Positions 44,028 through 52,420 of a stretch of DNA of 63,520 nt are shown one piece after another. How positions within the stretch are numbered: position 1 is the stretch's first letter; every line of letters starts with the position of its first letter. The notes beneath the pieces are model-generated. The model ran no database searches. It was not told the DNA's origin and saw nothing but the letters and a program-made list of their open reading frames with translations. Source of the stretch: Acidobacteriota bacterium. Its GTDB lineage: Bacteria; Acidobacteriota; Thermoanaerobaculia; Multivoradales; JBCCEF01. The stretch spans positions 1-63,520 of the forward strand of contig JBCCHV010000038.1 in NCBI GenBank assembly GCA_039028635.1. Reading direction: 5' to 3'. The translations under genes and the position numbers were made by a program.

Positions 44028-45524
44028 TTAGTAGCGCAGCGCGTTTCGCCTGAAGAGTTCGACCTCTTCCGGTTGGATGATCTCGGAAGCCTCTGACGCT
44101 GATCCGATTCGGATCCTTGAGACGCCGAGTGCTTTCTTGAGCTCTATGCTCGAAATCCAGCTATTGTTCCAGATTTGAGCATCTTCTCCATCGATGATTT
44201 GGCAAAGGGGTTCCTCGCTCTTGAAGGAGATTGTGTCAGAGAGCGGTTGTGCGATTCTTTGTAGCCAGATCTGAAGATATCCATTATAGGGGACGCGCTT
44301 CAGGCGACTCTGAACCTTCTTCCAGAGCGCCGCTTTTTTTTGGTTGGGTGAAAAGGAGATTAGACGACTCAAGATCCCGGCCACAGCAGGGAAGGTTGCT
44401 GGTGAGACGACTGCGATGTCAGTGGCAATGGCAGCTAACACGTCTAGGTCTCTGACATTGTCTTTCGTCTTGTCGAGGTTGGAGTGGAATTCTGAGACTA
44501 GTCGACGAAGACTTCCGCTGTTCGGAAATCGCCTGCCAAACGAGTGAAGTCTCAAGAGTTGCTTTTGAGCGGTCTTTGCATTTGTAGTGCCGAGGTCTTG
44601 GAGGTCAATGCCGGCAAGTTTGTCTCTCTTGATAGATCCTTCTATGACATTGTCGTGAGTCGTCGTTTTTGCTGTGCCGAGCTTCATGCCGGCTCTTCGC
44701 AGGCTGTGGCTTACTACTTTGAGTATGAACTCGCCCTTGGAGTCGTCGTTGGTGAATATTCTGTAGTCATCTCGATATCTCAAGATTTTAAAATTGCCAA
44801 CCCCTTTGAGGCTCTCCGTGATGAGGCTGTCGACATAGACGAGGACAATCTCCGCTACTAGGTCCATTAGGGTTGAACCTTGTGGGATCCCATTGGTCTG
44901 TCCATAACGGCTTGCCTGAATATGCTTATCGATTCTGTTTCCTAGTAGCGATGGGTCTCTCTTTCGATTCTTCGATTCTTCAAGGCCGTGAAGGGCCCAT
45001 GGGATGCTATGGGTGTAAAGGGATCCGTAGCAGTCGGATACGTCGGTCTGAAGTAAGTGGTTGAATTCTAGTGACAGTTCCAGGGAACGTTGCTCGACCT
45101 GTTGCCACCAGTTTCGGATCTGTATCGCCTGATCTTTCTGGTGATCGGTCGACATCAAGGGGGGACTGCACCACTCGACCGCGCTCTGATTGGATGACCG
45201 CAGGTGATTGCAGATTGTGTTCCAATTCTCTGGTAAACAGATCAAGTTCACGAGCGAGACGTAGAGGGCTGGATGAATTAGTTCGTATGGCCGCCATGAG
45301 AATCTTCCATCCTTATTCGTGTCGAGGCTGTAGTTGACATCCGGAAGCGACTCCGGTGGCTCTTTCTTGAAGGTGGGGTAGCTTCGGCTATTCATGATTC
45401 CGTCAACGCTGGTCAGAATCGGCTCAAAGCTCATATAGCTTGGTAGGTCGCTAGTGAGGTAGCTGCTTCCCTTGAGGAAATATTTCTTCGCCTTTGCTGC
45501 TGCGATGTCGACTAGGTTCAGCAT
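44028..45524 (-). CDS. reverse transcriptase, probable defence-associated type
   Basis: 498 residues. Reverse transcriptase motifs in order: R-P-Y-E-L-I-H-P-A-L-Y-V (79-90), motif A T-D-V-S-D-C-Y-G-S-L-Y-T-H-S-I-P-W-A-L-H-G (160-180, Asp161), motif B G-I-P-Q-G-S (212-217), and the catalytic motif R-Y-R-D-D-Y-R-I-F (249-257) with the Asp pair 252/253. The Y-T-H-S-I-P-W-A-L-H-G pattern is that of the UG/DRT-type defence enzymes rather than group II intron or retron proteins; there is no maturase or integrase domain. The ~240-residue C-terminal part is all-helical, as in DRT proteins. The GC of this gene is near half, well below its neighbours, pointing to recent acquisition. Partner RNA was not identified. 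Confidence 0.85.
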   Translation of the reverse strand: MLNLVDIAAAKAKKYFLKGSSYLTSDLPSYMSFEPILTSVDGIMNSRSYPTFKKEPPESLPDVNYSLDTNKDGRFSWRPYELIHPALYVSLVNLICLPENWNTICNHLRSSNQSAVEWCSPPLMSTDHQKDQAIQIRNWWQQVEQRSLELSLEFNHLLQTDVSDCYGSLYTHSIPWALHGLEESKNRKRDPSLLGNRIDKHIQASRYGQTNGIPQGSTLMDLVAEIVLVYVDSLITESLKGVGNFKILRYRDDYRIFTNDDSKGEFILKVVSHSLRRAGMKLGTAKTTTHDNVIEGSIKRDKLAGIDLQDLGTTNAKTAQKQLLRLHSFGRRFPNSGSLRRLVSEFHSNLDKTKDNVRDLDVLAAIATDIAVVSPATFPAVAGILSRLISFSPNQKKAALWKKVQSRLKRVPYNGYLQIWLQRIAQPLSDTISFKSEEPLCQIIDGEDAQIWNNSWISSIELKKALGVSRIRIGSASEASEIIQPEEVELFRRNALRY

Positions 45525-45947
45525 TCTTCTGTATAGGGTGCAAGCAGAATTTATTCTGATCAGATGAAAGAAGGCGGCCCAATTGGATAGTTACTGGATG
45601 TTGATGTTCAGAGAACTCTAATCGATGCGAGCGGGATGTACAACGATGGTAGGTGAAGTTCGACACGCTCCCGGATGTAGGCGGGAACCAGTTTCCCCAC
45701 CCGCAGAGGTATAGTCCGCGGTTCCAGGGCTACTGTGACCTCCTTGCCCAAGGCTGTACGCCTTGTGATTCTCTGAGGCGTGATGCCGAGCCACCGAAAT
45801 CCCAGCCCCTGCTTCGTCAGAGGCGCACTTGGTGGATCGTCCGGATAGGGTGGGATTCGCTTCGAAAGTCCGCTCTCCGAAGGCGTGCGGGCGAACCCCC
45901 GAGATCCCACGCCTCTCCGTCAGATCCCGGCCTGGTGGCCGGGATTC
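45525..45947. other. junction region between the reverse transcriptase and tRNA-Ser
   Basis: 423 bases upstream of the reverse transcriptase on its strand. GC rises from low near 45530-45620 to host-like by 45850. A minus-strand frame (45608-45910, 100 residues, ending L-P-S-L-Y-I-P-L-A-S-I) is open but unconvincing. GGGTGGGATTCG at 45848-45859 repeats 12 bases of the tRNA-Ser T-arm strand (45957-45968), a possible remnant of an attachment site. The region could also hold a non-coding RNA for the enzyme; I cannot fold one with confidence. Confidence 0.4.
45923..45945. terminator. 9-bp hairpin at the 3' side of tRNA-Ser(UGA)
   Basis: ATCCCGGCC pairs exactly with GGCCGGGAT around TGGT, within a few bases of the tRNA 3' end on the minus strand. 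There is no T tract; it may end or process the tRNA transcript. Confidence 0.4.
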
Positions 45948-46037
45948 TGGCGGAGGGGGTGGGATTCGAACCCACGGTCGGCGTGAACCGACGCCGGTTT
46001 TCAAGACCGGTGCATTCGACCACTCTGCCACCCCTCC
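45948..46037 (-). tRNA. tRNA-Ser(UGA)
   Basis: The reverse strand reads acceptor GGAGGGG pairing with CCCCTCC, D-arm GTGGTCGAATG, anticodon loop CTTGAAA (anticodon TGA, reading UCA), a long variable arm (GTCGGTTCACGCCGAC), and T-arm GGGTTCGAATCCC. The discriminator is G and CCA is encoded. Two of the window's two tRNAs are serine tRNAs, with different anticodons. The reverse transcriptase region lies on its 3' side, a common place for island insertion. Confidence 0.95.
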
Positions 46038-46061
46038 GCTGGGGTGGATGCTATCGGATTC

Positions 46062-47549
46062 CTAGGGCTCGGAGGGGGTGGTTCGGTAGAGGCGCCAGCG
46101 GCCTTCGGTGGTGATCGGAGCGATCTCGGGTTTGCTGCCGAGGGTGGCGTGGCCGGGGTCGTCGGCGCTGAGGAGGAGGTGGCTGAAGTGGGCGAAGTCT
46201 CCGGGCTGGACGTAGGCCGGGAACCACTCGAGGCCGTTGGTCCATGGGGTCTCGCGGGGTGGGTCGTAGACCACCAGGCTGGGGGCGAATTCGGCGAAGG
46301 AGAAGTTGAGCTCGCCGCCGCGGGCGACCTGGGCGTAGGCGAAGGTCTGGATAAATGGGGAGCCTTCGAGAAAGCGGCTCGGGGGACCGAGGTCGAGGCC
46401 GAGGACGCGGGGCTCGTCGGGGAGGGCTTCGAGGCTTGCGGCGAGGCCAGAGAGCTCTTGGTGCTCGATGGCGGTCCACAGCAGGCTGGTGGCGGCGACG
46501 AAGAGAACGAGCAAGGTGGCGGCGAGGGGTAGGCGGATGAGCTTGGGGAGCCGCGGCGCCGGCAGGGCGAGAAGGGCGCAGACGAGGGCCAAGGGCAGCC
46601 AGCGGTCGTCGAGGAAGATGGTGTTGGTGTACTTGTCCGGCAGGAGCAGGTAGAGGCCGAAGAAGAAGCCGGCGGCGAGGGCTAAGGGGCGGTCGGTTCG
46701 CTCGGCGAGCTGGCGGCGGTTGCTGAGCACGGCGACAACCAGCCAGAGGAGAAGGACGGCGAGGGCTAACGGCTCGAGGGGGCTCTTGAGGCCTCCGAAG
46801 GCGGCATCGCGCAGGGCGTCGGGGCCGAGGCGCTGCCACGGCGGGACGACCCACAGGGCCGGGGTGGAGAAGGTGGTGTCGCGCAGCCCCGCGAACCAGA
46901 CGGCGGCGCCCATGGCGATCGGGGCGATGGCGGCGAAGCGTGGCCAGTTGCGCAGCAGCTCGCGCGGCCGGGTGATGCTCCACAGGGCGAGCCAGAGGCC
47001 GCCGGCGGCGAGCCACAGGGCATGGCCCATGTAGAGCAGGATGGCGGCGGCGAGGAAGCGCAGGAGGTCTTTCCAAGGCTTGGGATCCGGCGGCTCGAGG
47101 GTGAGCATCAGCCAAAGGACGAAGGCGGGCCAGCCGATCAAGAAGCTGAAGAAACCCCAATAGAGGGCGTGGCTGAAGAACAGCATGGCGGCGAGGACAG
47201 CGCCGGCGGTGGCGCGGTCTCTGCGCGCCGCCAGGAGGTGGACGGCGCCGACCCACAGCAGCCCGATGAGCAGCATGCCGAGGCGGCCGGCGGCGAGCGG
47301 TCCGCCGAGCAACCAGCCGAGGCCGATAGCGCCATAGCTCAGGCTGTACGGGGTGAGCCATTGGATGCGGTATGGGCTCTCGGGGTCGGCGAGGGCCTCG
47401 CTCAGCAGGCGAATCTGGGCAGTCTGCTGGGGCAGGTCGGTGATTGGCGGAAAGTCGACCAGCAGGAAGGGCAGGGCGAGGGCTGCGGAGGCCAGCAGCC
47501 AGCCGAAGAGGCGTCCGATGGGCGAGGCGTTGGAGGCGGTGCGGGGCAT
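46062..47549 (-). CDS. multi-pass membrane protein, probable sugar-transfer type
   Basis: 495 residues with about ten membrane helices and a soluble C-terminal part (~390-495). The N-terminal loop D-F-P-P-I-T-D-L-P-Q-Q after helix 1, with acidic residues, recalls the catalytic loop of polyprenyl-phosphate-dependent GT-C glycosyltransferases, but the match is weak. It stands beside a polyprenyl-type glycosyltransferase gene read in the opposite direction, with only 87 bases between starts. The substrate is unknown. Confidence 0.65.
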   Translation of the reverse strand: MPRTASNASPIGRLFGWLLASAALALPFLLVDFPPITDLPQQTAQIRLLSEALADPESPYRIQWLTPYSLSYGAIGLGWLLGGPLAAGRLGMLLIGLLWVGAVHLLAARRDRATAGAVLAAMLFFSHALYWGFFSFLIGWPAFVLWLMLTLEPPDPKPWKDLLRFLAAAILLYMGHALWLAAGGLWLALWSITRPRELLRNWPRFAAIAPIAMGAAVWFAGLRDTTFSTPALWVVPPWQRLGPDALRDAAFGGLKSPLEPLALAVLLLWLVVAVLSNRRQLAERTDRPLALAAGFFFGLYLLLPDKYTNTIFLDDRWLPLALVCALLALPAPRLPKLIRLPLAATLLVLFVAATSLLWTAIEHQELSGLAASLEALPDEPRVLGLDLGPPSRFLEGSPFIQTFAYAQVARGGELNFSFAEFAPSLVVYDPPRETPWTNGLEWFPAYVQPGDFAHFSHLLLSADDPGHATLGSKPEIAPITTEGRWRLYRTTPSEP

Positions 47550-47588
47550 CTTTTGGCCCCGCGAAGGGGGCAGATCCTTCTGCTATGC

Positions 47589-47610
47589 TGACGTTCTTGC
47601 AAGAACGTCA
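47589..47610. promoter_or_regulatory. perfect 22-bp palindrome in the divergent promoter region
   Basis: TGACGTTCTTG followed directly by its reverse complement CAAGAACGTCA. It overlaps a TATGCT hexamer (47584-47589, preceded by TGC) that could be an extended -10 box. It lies 27 bases before the GTG of the glycosyltransferase gene and 40 bases before the ATG of the opposite gene. It is a likely operator for a dimeric repressor acting on both genes; the regulator is not in the window. Confidence 0.6.
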
Positions 47611-47636
47611 AATGATCGTAAACGGCGGGGGGGTTC

Positions 47637-48806
47637 GTGGGCAATAACGCGCAAGAAGAGTCGCGGCAGCCGGAAGTCGACATTTCAGTAGTGATGCCTT
47701 GCCTCGACGAGGCCGAGGGGGTCGGAATTTGTGTCGAGAAGGCCCTCAAGGCGATCGAAGAGACCGGCATGACGGGCGAGGTGGTGGTGTCCGACAACGG
47801 CTCGACGGACGGCTCGCCGGAAATCGCCACGGCGGCCGGAGCGCGGGTGGTGTACGAATCCCGCAAGGGCTATGGCTCGGCCTATCTGAACGGCTTCGAG
47901 GCGGCTCGCGGTCGCTACATGGTGATGGGCGATGCCGACGACACCTACCCGTTCGAGAACCTCGAGCCCTTCATCGAGCCGCTGCGCGATCGCGGCTTCG
48001 ACCTGGTGATGGGCACGCGCCTGAAGGGCAAGATCCTGCCCGGCGCGATGTCCTGGAGCCACCGCTGGATCGGCAACCCGATCCTCTCCGGCATGCTCAA
48101 GCTGCTGTTCCGCACCAAGATCTCCGACTCCCACTGCGGCATGCGCTCCTTCACCCGCGACGCCTACGAGCGCATGGGCCTGCGCACCACCGGCATGGAG
48201 TTCGCTTCGGAGATGGTGGTCAACTCGCTGCGCGAGAACCTCAAGATCGAGGAGATTCCGATCACCTATCGGCCGCGCATCGGCGAGTCGAAGCTGGTCG
48301 GCATGCGCGACGCCTGGCGCCACGTGCGCTTCATGCTGCAGTTCTCGCCGACCTACCTGTTCCAGCTCCCGGGCATCGTGCTGATGCTGATCGGCCTCGC
48401 CCTGGTGCTGCTGTTGGGTGGCGGCCCACGGGAGATCTTCGGCCAGACCTGGGACTACCACCCGCTGCTCTTCGGCGTGGCGGCGGCCATCCTGGGCTAC
48501 AACCTGCTGCTCTTCGATGTCCTCGCCAAAGCCTTTTCGATGGGCGCCGGCTTCGCGCGCAAAGGGCAGTGGTTACCGTGGTTGGGGAAGGTTTTCACCC
48601 TCGACCGCGGCCTGTTCATCGGAGCGCTGGTCTTCCTGGTAGGCCTCGGCCTCGAGATCAAGATCGTCCTCGACTGGATCGCTTCCGGCTATGGCGAGCT
48701 GATGGCGGTGCGCGGCGTGGTGATCGGCATGGCGGCGATGGTGCTGGGTCTGCAGACCTTCTTCGCCTCGTTCTTGATCAGCCTGTTGACCATCGAGCGT
48801 CGCTGA
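47637..48806 (+). CDS. family 2 glycosyltransferase, polyprenyl-phosphate type
   Basis: 389 residues from a GTG start with a G-rich leader. The N-terminal ~240 residues are a GT-A domain: S-V-V-M-P-C-L-D-E-A-E-G-V, D-N-G-S-T-D-G-S, and the metal-binding D-A-D-D near residue 102. Four membrane helices make up the C-terminal ~150 residues. This layout is that of dolichyl- or undecaprenyl-phosphate sugar transferases, which load one sugar on a lipid at the inner face of the membrane. Neighbouring GT-C-like and flippase-like genes would then use it. Confidence 0.88.
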   Translation: MGNNAQEESRQPEVDISVVMPCLDEAEGVGICVEKALKAIEETGMTGEVVVSDNGSTDGSPEIATAAGARVVYESRKGYGSAYLNGFEAARGRYMVMGDADDTYPFENLEPFIEPLRDRGFDLVMGTRLKGKILPGAMSWSHRWIGNPILSGMLKLLFRTKISDSHCGMRSFTRDAYERMGLRTTGMEFASEMVVNSLRENLKIEEIPITYRPRIGESKLVGMRDAWRHVRFMLQFSPTYLFQLPGIVLMLIGLALVLLLGGGPREIFGQTWDYHPLLFGVAAAILGYNLLLFDVLAKAFSMGAGFARKGQWLPWLGKVFTLDRGLFIGALVFLVGLGLEIKIVLDWIASGYGELMAVRGVVIGMAAMVLGLQTFFASFLISLLTIERR

Positions 48807-48851
48807 GTCGCGGCGCCGAGCCCGTTCTTCGCCGCGGTTGGCGCCCATGAC

Positions 48852-49880
48852 TTGCGAACCGCGGTGCCTTCCCCGTTGGGTGAGCCCTCGGCAGCGGCCG
48901 GAACGGTGCAGGCCGTGAACGAGCCCGCCTCGCCGGACGGCGGTCGCCGTTGGCTCTTCGTTCTGGCTCGCTGGCTGGTGCCGGTCCTCTTGCTGGCGGT
49001 TTTGCTGTGGCGCATTCCCCTCGCCGAGTTGCGACAGCACTTCGGAGCCGGGCCGGTGGCCTGGATCGCCCTCTACGTCCTGGTGCAGGTCGGCGTCACC
49101 CTGCTGGCCGATGGCTGGGCGACCCAGGTGGCGCTGATCGCTGCCGGTATACGGCGATCCTTCGGCGCGGTGCTGTTGGTGCGCGGAGCTTCCTACCTCC
49201 TGTCGGTGCTCAACTTCCTGCTCGGTCAGGGCGGTATCGGAATCTATCTGGTGAAGACCGGGGTGTCGGCAGCTCGCTCGACGGGGGTGGCGCTGCTGGT
49301 TTCGGTGGTGGCGCTGAGCAATCTCCTGGTGGTCGGCTTTCTGGCGCTGGTTGCGTACCGGGGCACCCTTTTCGTGCCGGGTTTGCTGCCGGCGGTTGGT
49401 TTCGCGATGGCGGCCTGGCTGGCCTATCTCGTGGTGGTGGCGAAGCCGCCGGCCTGGCTGCGGCGGCGAGACTGGCTGGGCCCGCTCACCGGCATCGGTC
49501 TCGGGCCGCATCTCAAGGCCTTCGCCGGGCGCTTGCCGCACACCTTTCTGCTGTTGCTCGGGCACTGGGGCGGTCTGCGTTTGTGGGGCGTCGAGGTGCC
49601 GCTGGGCGAAGGCATGGCGCTGATCGCGATTGTTCTCCTGATCACCGCCCTGCCGATCGCGCCGGCGGGCCTCGGGACTTTCCAGGCGGCCCAGGTGTGG
49701 CTGCTCAGCCCCTACGTGGTGGATGGCAGCGGCGAGGCCGGCATTCTGGCCTTCAGCCTGACCTACCACGCCTGCGGCATGCTGACCCAGGTGCTCTACG
49801 GCGCCCTTTGCCTCGGTCCGGCGATGCGGGTGACGGCGCGGTACGCCGCCTTGGTGCAGGACGGAGATCCCGGGCCGTGA
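48852..49880 (+). CDS. flippase-like membrane protein (lysylphosphatidylglycerol synthase TM family)
   Basis: 342 residues with eight or so membrane helices and the family's G-x-G-G-I-G-x-Y and P-I-A-P-A-G-L-G-T-F-Q motifs. The family moves or makes lipids and lipid-linked sugars across the membrane. The start is uncertain: the frame begins with TTG at 48852, while GTG at 48864 or 48915 is also possible and none has a good ribosome site. It ends with a GTGA overlap onto the next glycosyltransferase gene. Confidence 0.8.
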   Translation: MRTAVPSPLGEPSAAAGTVQAVNEPASPDGGRRWLFVLARWLVPVLLLAVLLWRIPLAELRQHFGAGPVAWIALYVLVQVGVTLLADGWATQVALIAAGIRRSFGAVLLVRGASYLLSVLNFLLGQGGIGIYLVKTGVSAARSTGVALLVSVVALSNLLVVGFLALVAYRGTLFVPGLLPAVGFAMAAWLAYLVVVAKPPAWLRRRDWLGPLTGIGLGPHLKAFAGRLPHTFLLLLGHWGGLRLWGVEVPLGEGMALIAIVLLITALPIAPAGLGTFQAAQVWLLSPYVVDGSGEAGILAFSLTYHACGMLTQVLYGALCLGPAMRVTARYAALVQDGDPGP

Positions 49881-51049
49881 CCCCTCTTCGGATCGGCGTC
49901 GTCACCCACTACATGCCGCCTCACCAAGGCGGCATCGAGCGGGTGGCCGAGTCCCTCTTCCAGGCCTATCGGCAAGAGGGCTGGGAGGTGCGCTGGCTGG
50001 CGAGCGATGATCCGGCGAAGGCCGGCGAGGAAGGTGGCCGGGTGCGGGTGCCGACCTGGAATGTGCTCGAACGGCGTTTGGGGGTGCCGATTCCAGTCTG
50101 GGGACCGGCCGCCTGGCGGCGGCTGTCGGAGCTGGTCCGCTGGGCTGATGTGGTGCACGTCCACGATTGTCTCTATCCGGGCAGCTATTTCGCCGTGCGC
50201 TGGTCGCGGCGACGCGGAGTGCCGGTTTTTCTGACTCAGCACATCGGCTTTGTGGAGTACGGCCTGCGGCTGCTCAACGGCATCGAGAGCGTCGCCTACC
50301 GGACGTTGGGGCGTCGCACCCTGCGTGGGGTCGATCGCATCGTCCTGGCGACGCCCAGCGCCGAGACCTGGCTCGCGGACCTGCTGCCCGCCGGGCCGGC
50401 GGTGCCGCCGCGGCAAAAGATTTACAACGGCATCGATCTCGAGCGTTTCCGGCCGCCGACTCCAGAGGAGCGCCGGGCGGAGCGCGAGCACCTCGGGCTG
50501 GATCCCGGGGGTGGGCCGGTGGTGCTGTTCGTCGGCCGATTGGTGGAAAAGAAGGGCATTCCGGTGGTGGTGGAAACGGTGCGCCGCTGTCCCGAGGTGC
50601 GCTTCGTGTTGGTCGGCGACGGTCCCCTCGACGGCATGGTGCGCGAGCTGGTGACCGAGCTCGGCTCGGCGGTAGTGCATCGGCCCTCGGTGGCGCCGGA
50701 GGAGATGCAGCGCCTCTACTGGGCTGCCGATGCCTTCTTCTTGCCCTCCTACGGTGAGGGCTTGCCGCTGGTGGTGCAGGAGGCGATGGCCTGCGGGCTG
50801 CCGGCGCTGGTCTCCGAAGACGAGCCCTTCAGCCGCGAGGTGGTGGCGGCGGCCGATGGCGGCTGCCTGTCGGCCGAGCGCACCGCCGAGGCGATGGCGG
50901 CGGCGTTGCCGGCGCTCTTCGCCGAGGAGCGCAGCGTCGCCGCCCGCCGTCACGCCGAGGCCCATTGGGGATTTGCGGCGATGGCAGGTTTCTACGGCGA
51001 TATCGTACGGGGCCTGACCGGCGATGGGAGAGGACGACGGCATGGCTGA
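49877..51049 (+). CDS. family 4 glycosyltransferase
   Basis: 390 residues from the GTG at 49877 that overlaps the previous stop. GT-B fold: N-terminal half with G-V-V-T-H-Y-M-P-P-H-Q-G-G-I-E-R and H-V-H-D-C; C-terminal donor half with F-V-G-R-L-V-E-K-K-G, V-G-D-G-P, and P-S-Y-G-E-G-L-P-L-V-V-Q-E-A-M-A-C-G, the usual E-x7-E nucleotide-sugar site. Cytoplasmic, adding a sugar to a lipid-linked or envelope glycan. It is coupled with the flippase-like gene before it and the methyltransferase gene after it. Confidence 0.92.
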   Translation: MTPLRIGVVTHYMPPHQGGIERVAESLFQAYRQEGWEVRWLASDDPAKAGEEGGRVRVPTWNVLERRLGVPIPVWGPAAWRRLSELVRWADVVHVHDCLYPGSYFAVRWSRRRGVPVFLTQHIGFVEYGLRLLNGIESVAYRTLGRRTLRGVDRIVLATPSAETWLADLLPAGPAVPPRQKIYNGIDLERFRPPTPEERRAEREHLGLDPGGGPVVLFVGRLVEKKGIPVVVETVRRCPEVRFVLVGDGPLDGMVRELVTELGSAVVHRPSVAPEEMQRLYWAADAFFLPSYGEGLPLVVQEAMACGLPALVSEDEPFSREVVAAADGGCLSAERTAEAMAAALPALFAEERSVAARRHAEAHWGFAAMAGFYGDIVRGLTGDGRGRRHG

Positions 51050-51824
51050 GCGTAGGGCGTGGACCGCCGACGACATCGTGGAGCTGGATCTCGCCACCTG
51101 GGAGAAGATGCCGCTTCTGGCCTCGCTGCTCGAAGGTCGCTGCGAGGGTCCAGCCCTCGATATCGGTGCCGGCCTGGGCTACTACTCGCGCAAGCTGCTG
51201 GCGCCGCGGATCGAGCCCACCGTCTCCCTCGACATTGTGCTCTCGTCGCTGCTCGCTGGCGGCTTGCTGCCCTGCTGCGGCAGCGCCGACGGCCTGCCTT
51301 TCCCGACCGATACCTTCGGCACCATCCTGCTGACGGATGTCCTCGAGCACTGCCCGGACGACCGCGTCGTGCTCGACGAGGTCTGCCGGGTGCTGCGCCC
51401 CGGCGGCCACCTGATCGTCACCGTGCCCTCCCTCGAATGGGGTTTCCCGGACTTCCTCGACCTGATCGGCGTCGAGTCGGTGCACGAGCAGGAGGGCCCG
51501 GAGCGCCACTTCACCGCCGGGTACCAGGTGAAGGATCTCGAGGAGCGGCTGCAGCGGGCCGGCCTCGAGCCGGTCGAGGTGCGCTCGCTGATGCGCCTGG
51601 GCTCGAAGCTGATGCTCGACGCAATCGCCTTGGTGCATCTCTGGCTCGAGCGCGGCATCCGCAAGCGCGACTCCTGGACCTGGGGGGACCTGGTGGCGTC
51701 ACCGCCGCCGGGGCTGCGTTTCTACGAGAAGGTCTTCCCGCTGGTGCGCCGAGTCCACTGGCTGCTCGGCAAGCTGCCGCCGCGCACCGGCTTCGAGCTC
51801 GCGGTGGTCGCCCGCAAGGGCTGA
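51042..51824 (+). CDS. class I SAM-dependent methyltransferase
   Basis: 260 residues from the ATG at 51042, which has GGGAGAGGA 7 bases upstream; an earlier ATG at 51024 lacks one. SAM motif A-L-D-I-G-A-G-L-G-Y-Y near residue 36, then L-L-T-D-V-L-E-H-C and V-L-R-P-G-G-H-L. It overlaps the family 4 glycosyltransferase gene by 8 bases, so it probably methylates a sugar or lipid in the same pathway. The exact acceptor is unknown. Confidence 0.85.
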   Translation: MAERRAWTADDIVELDLATWEKMPLLASLLEGRCEGPALDIGAGLGYYSRKLLAPRIEPTVSLDIVLSSLLAGGLLPCCGSADGLPFPTDTFGTILLTDVLEHCPDDRVVLDEVCRVLRPGGHLIVTVPSLEWGFPDFLDLIGVESVHEQEGPERHFTAGYQVKDLEERLQRAGLEPVEVRSLMRLGSKLMLDAIALVHLWLERGIRKRDSWTWGDLVASPPPGLRFYEKVFPLVRRVHWLLGKLPPRTGFELAVVARKG

Positions 51825-51844
51825 GCTCGCCCGACCTGCTTGGG

Positions 51845-52420
51845 CTAGGCCCGCGTCCAGCGGCCGATGAACTGGAACTTGTTGACGAACAGCGACAGGC
51901 CGGGGCGCTCTTCGCAGACGATCTTCGAATCCAGCTCGTCCTGGTGAAAGCCCGCTTCTGCGATCACCGGCAGCCAGTCCCAGCGCCGCTGGTAGTGGTA
52001 GAGGGAGGGCACGCCGAAGCGGCGATTGCCGGCCTCGTCGAGCAACGAGAGGGTGAGCTTGCCGAGCCAGCTCTGGTGGTTGTGGTCTTTCAACACGAAG
52101 GCGGAACGACTGCAGCGCAGCAAGTCGCGCAGGCTGGTCGGTGGGTCCGGCGTGTGGTGCAGGACGTCGACGGCATAGACGAGGTCGAAGGAGCGGTCTT
52201 CGAAGGGCAGGCGCTCGCCGTCGTAGAGCTGGGGCTCGACGAAGTGTTGGCTGCGTCGCTGAACGTCGACCGGAACGACCTCGGTGATCAGGCCTTCGGC
52301 CGTGAGCTGCTGGGCGAACCAGCCGTCGCCGCTGCCGAAGTCGAGGGCGCGAGGGACCGGGGCGATCGGGCCTAGGACGCGGCGAAGATGTTCGAGAACC
52401 CTCTGCCGGTAGGCGTTCAA
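51845..52420 (-). CDS. class I SAM-dependent methyltransferase
   Basis: 191 residues from a TTG at 52420 that overlaps the TGA of the upstream membrane-protein gene (TTGA), so the two are coupled. SAM motif A-L-D-F-G-S-G-D-G-W-F near residue 26; V-D-V-L-H-H-T-P-D near 86. It is distinct from the methyltransferase at 51042 and convergent with it. It likely modifies a product of the glycan cluster. Confidence 0.82.
   Translation of the reverse strand: MNAYRQRVLEHLRRVLGPIAPVPRALDFGSGDGWFAQQLTAEGLITEVVPVDVQRRSQHFVEPQLYDGERLPFEDRSFDLVYAVDVLHHTPDPPTSLRDLLRCSRSAFVLKDHNHQSWLGKLTLSLLDEAGNRRFGVPSLYHYQRRWDWLPVIAEAGFHQDELDSKIVCEERPGLSLFVNKFQFIGRWTRA

Noticed and set aside
44028-45524. Retron or group II intron reverse transcriptase
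   Set aside because: No maturase or endonuclease domain, no retron msr-msd fold I could draw, and the motif A context fits UG/DRT enzymes.
45608-45910. 100-residue minus-strand frame next to tRNA-Ser as a real gene
   Set aside because: No ribosome site, mixed codon bias across a GC gradient and no recognisable family; kept only as part of the junction region.
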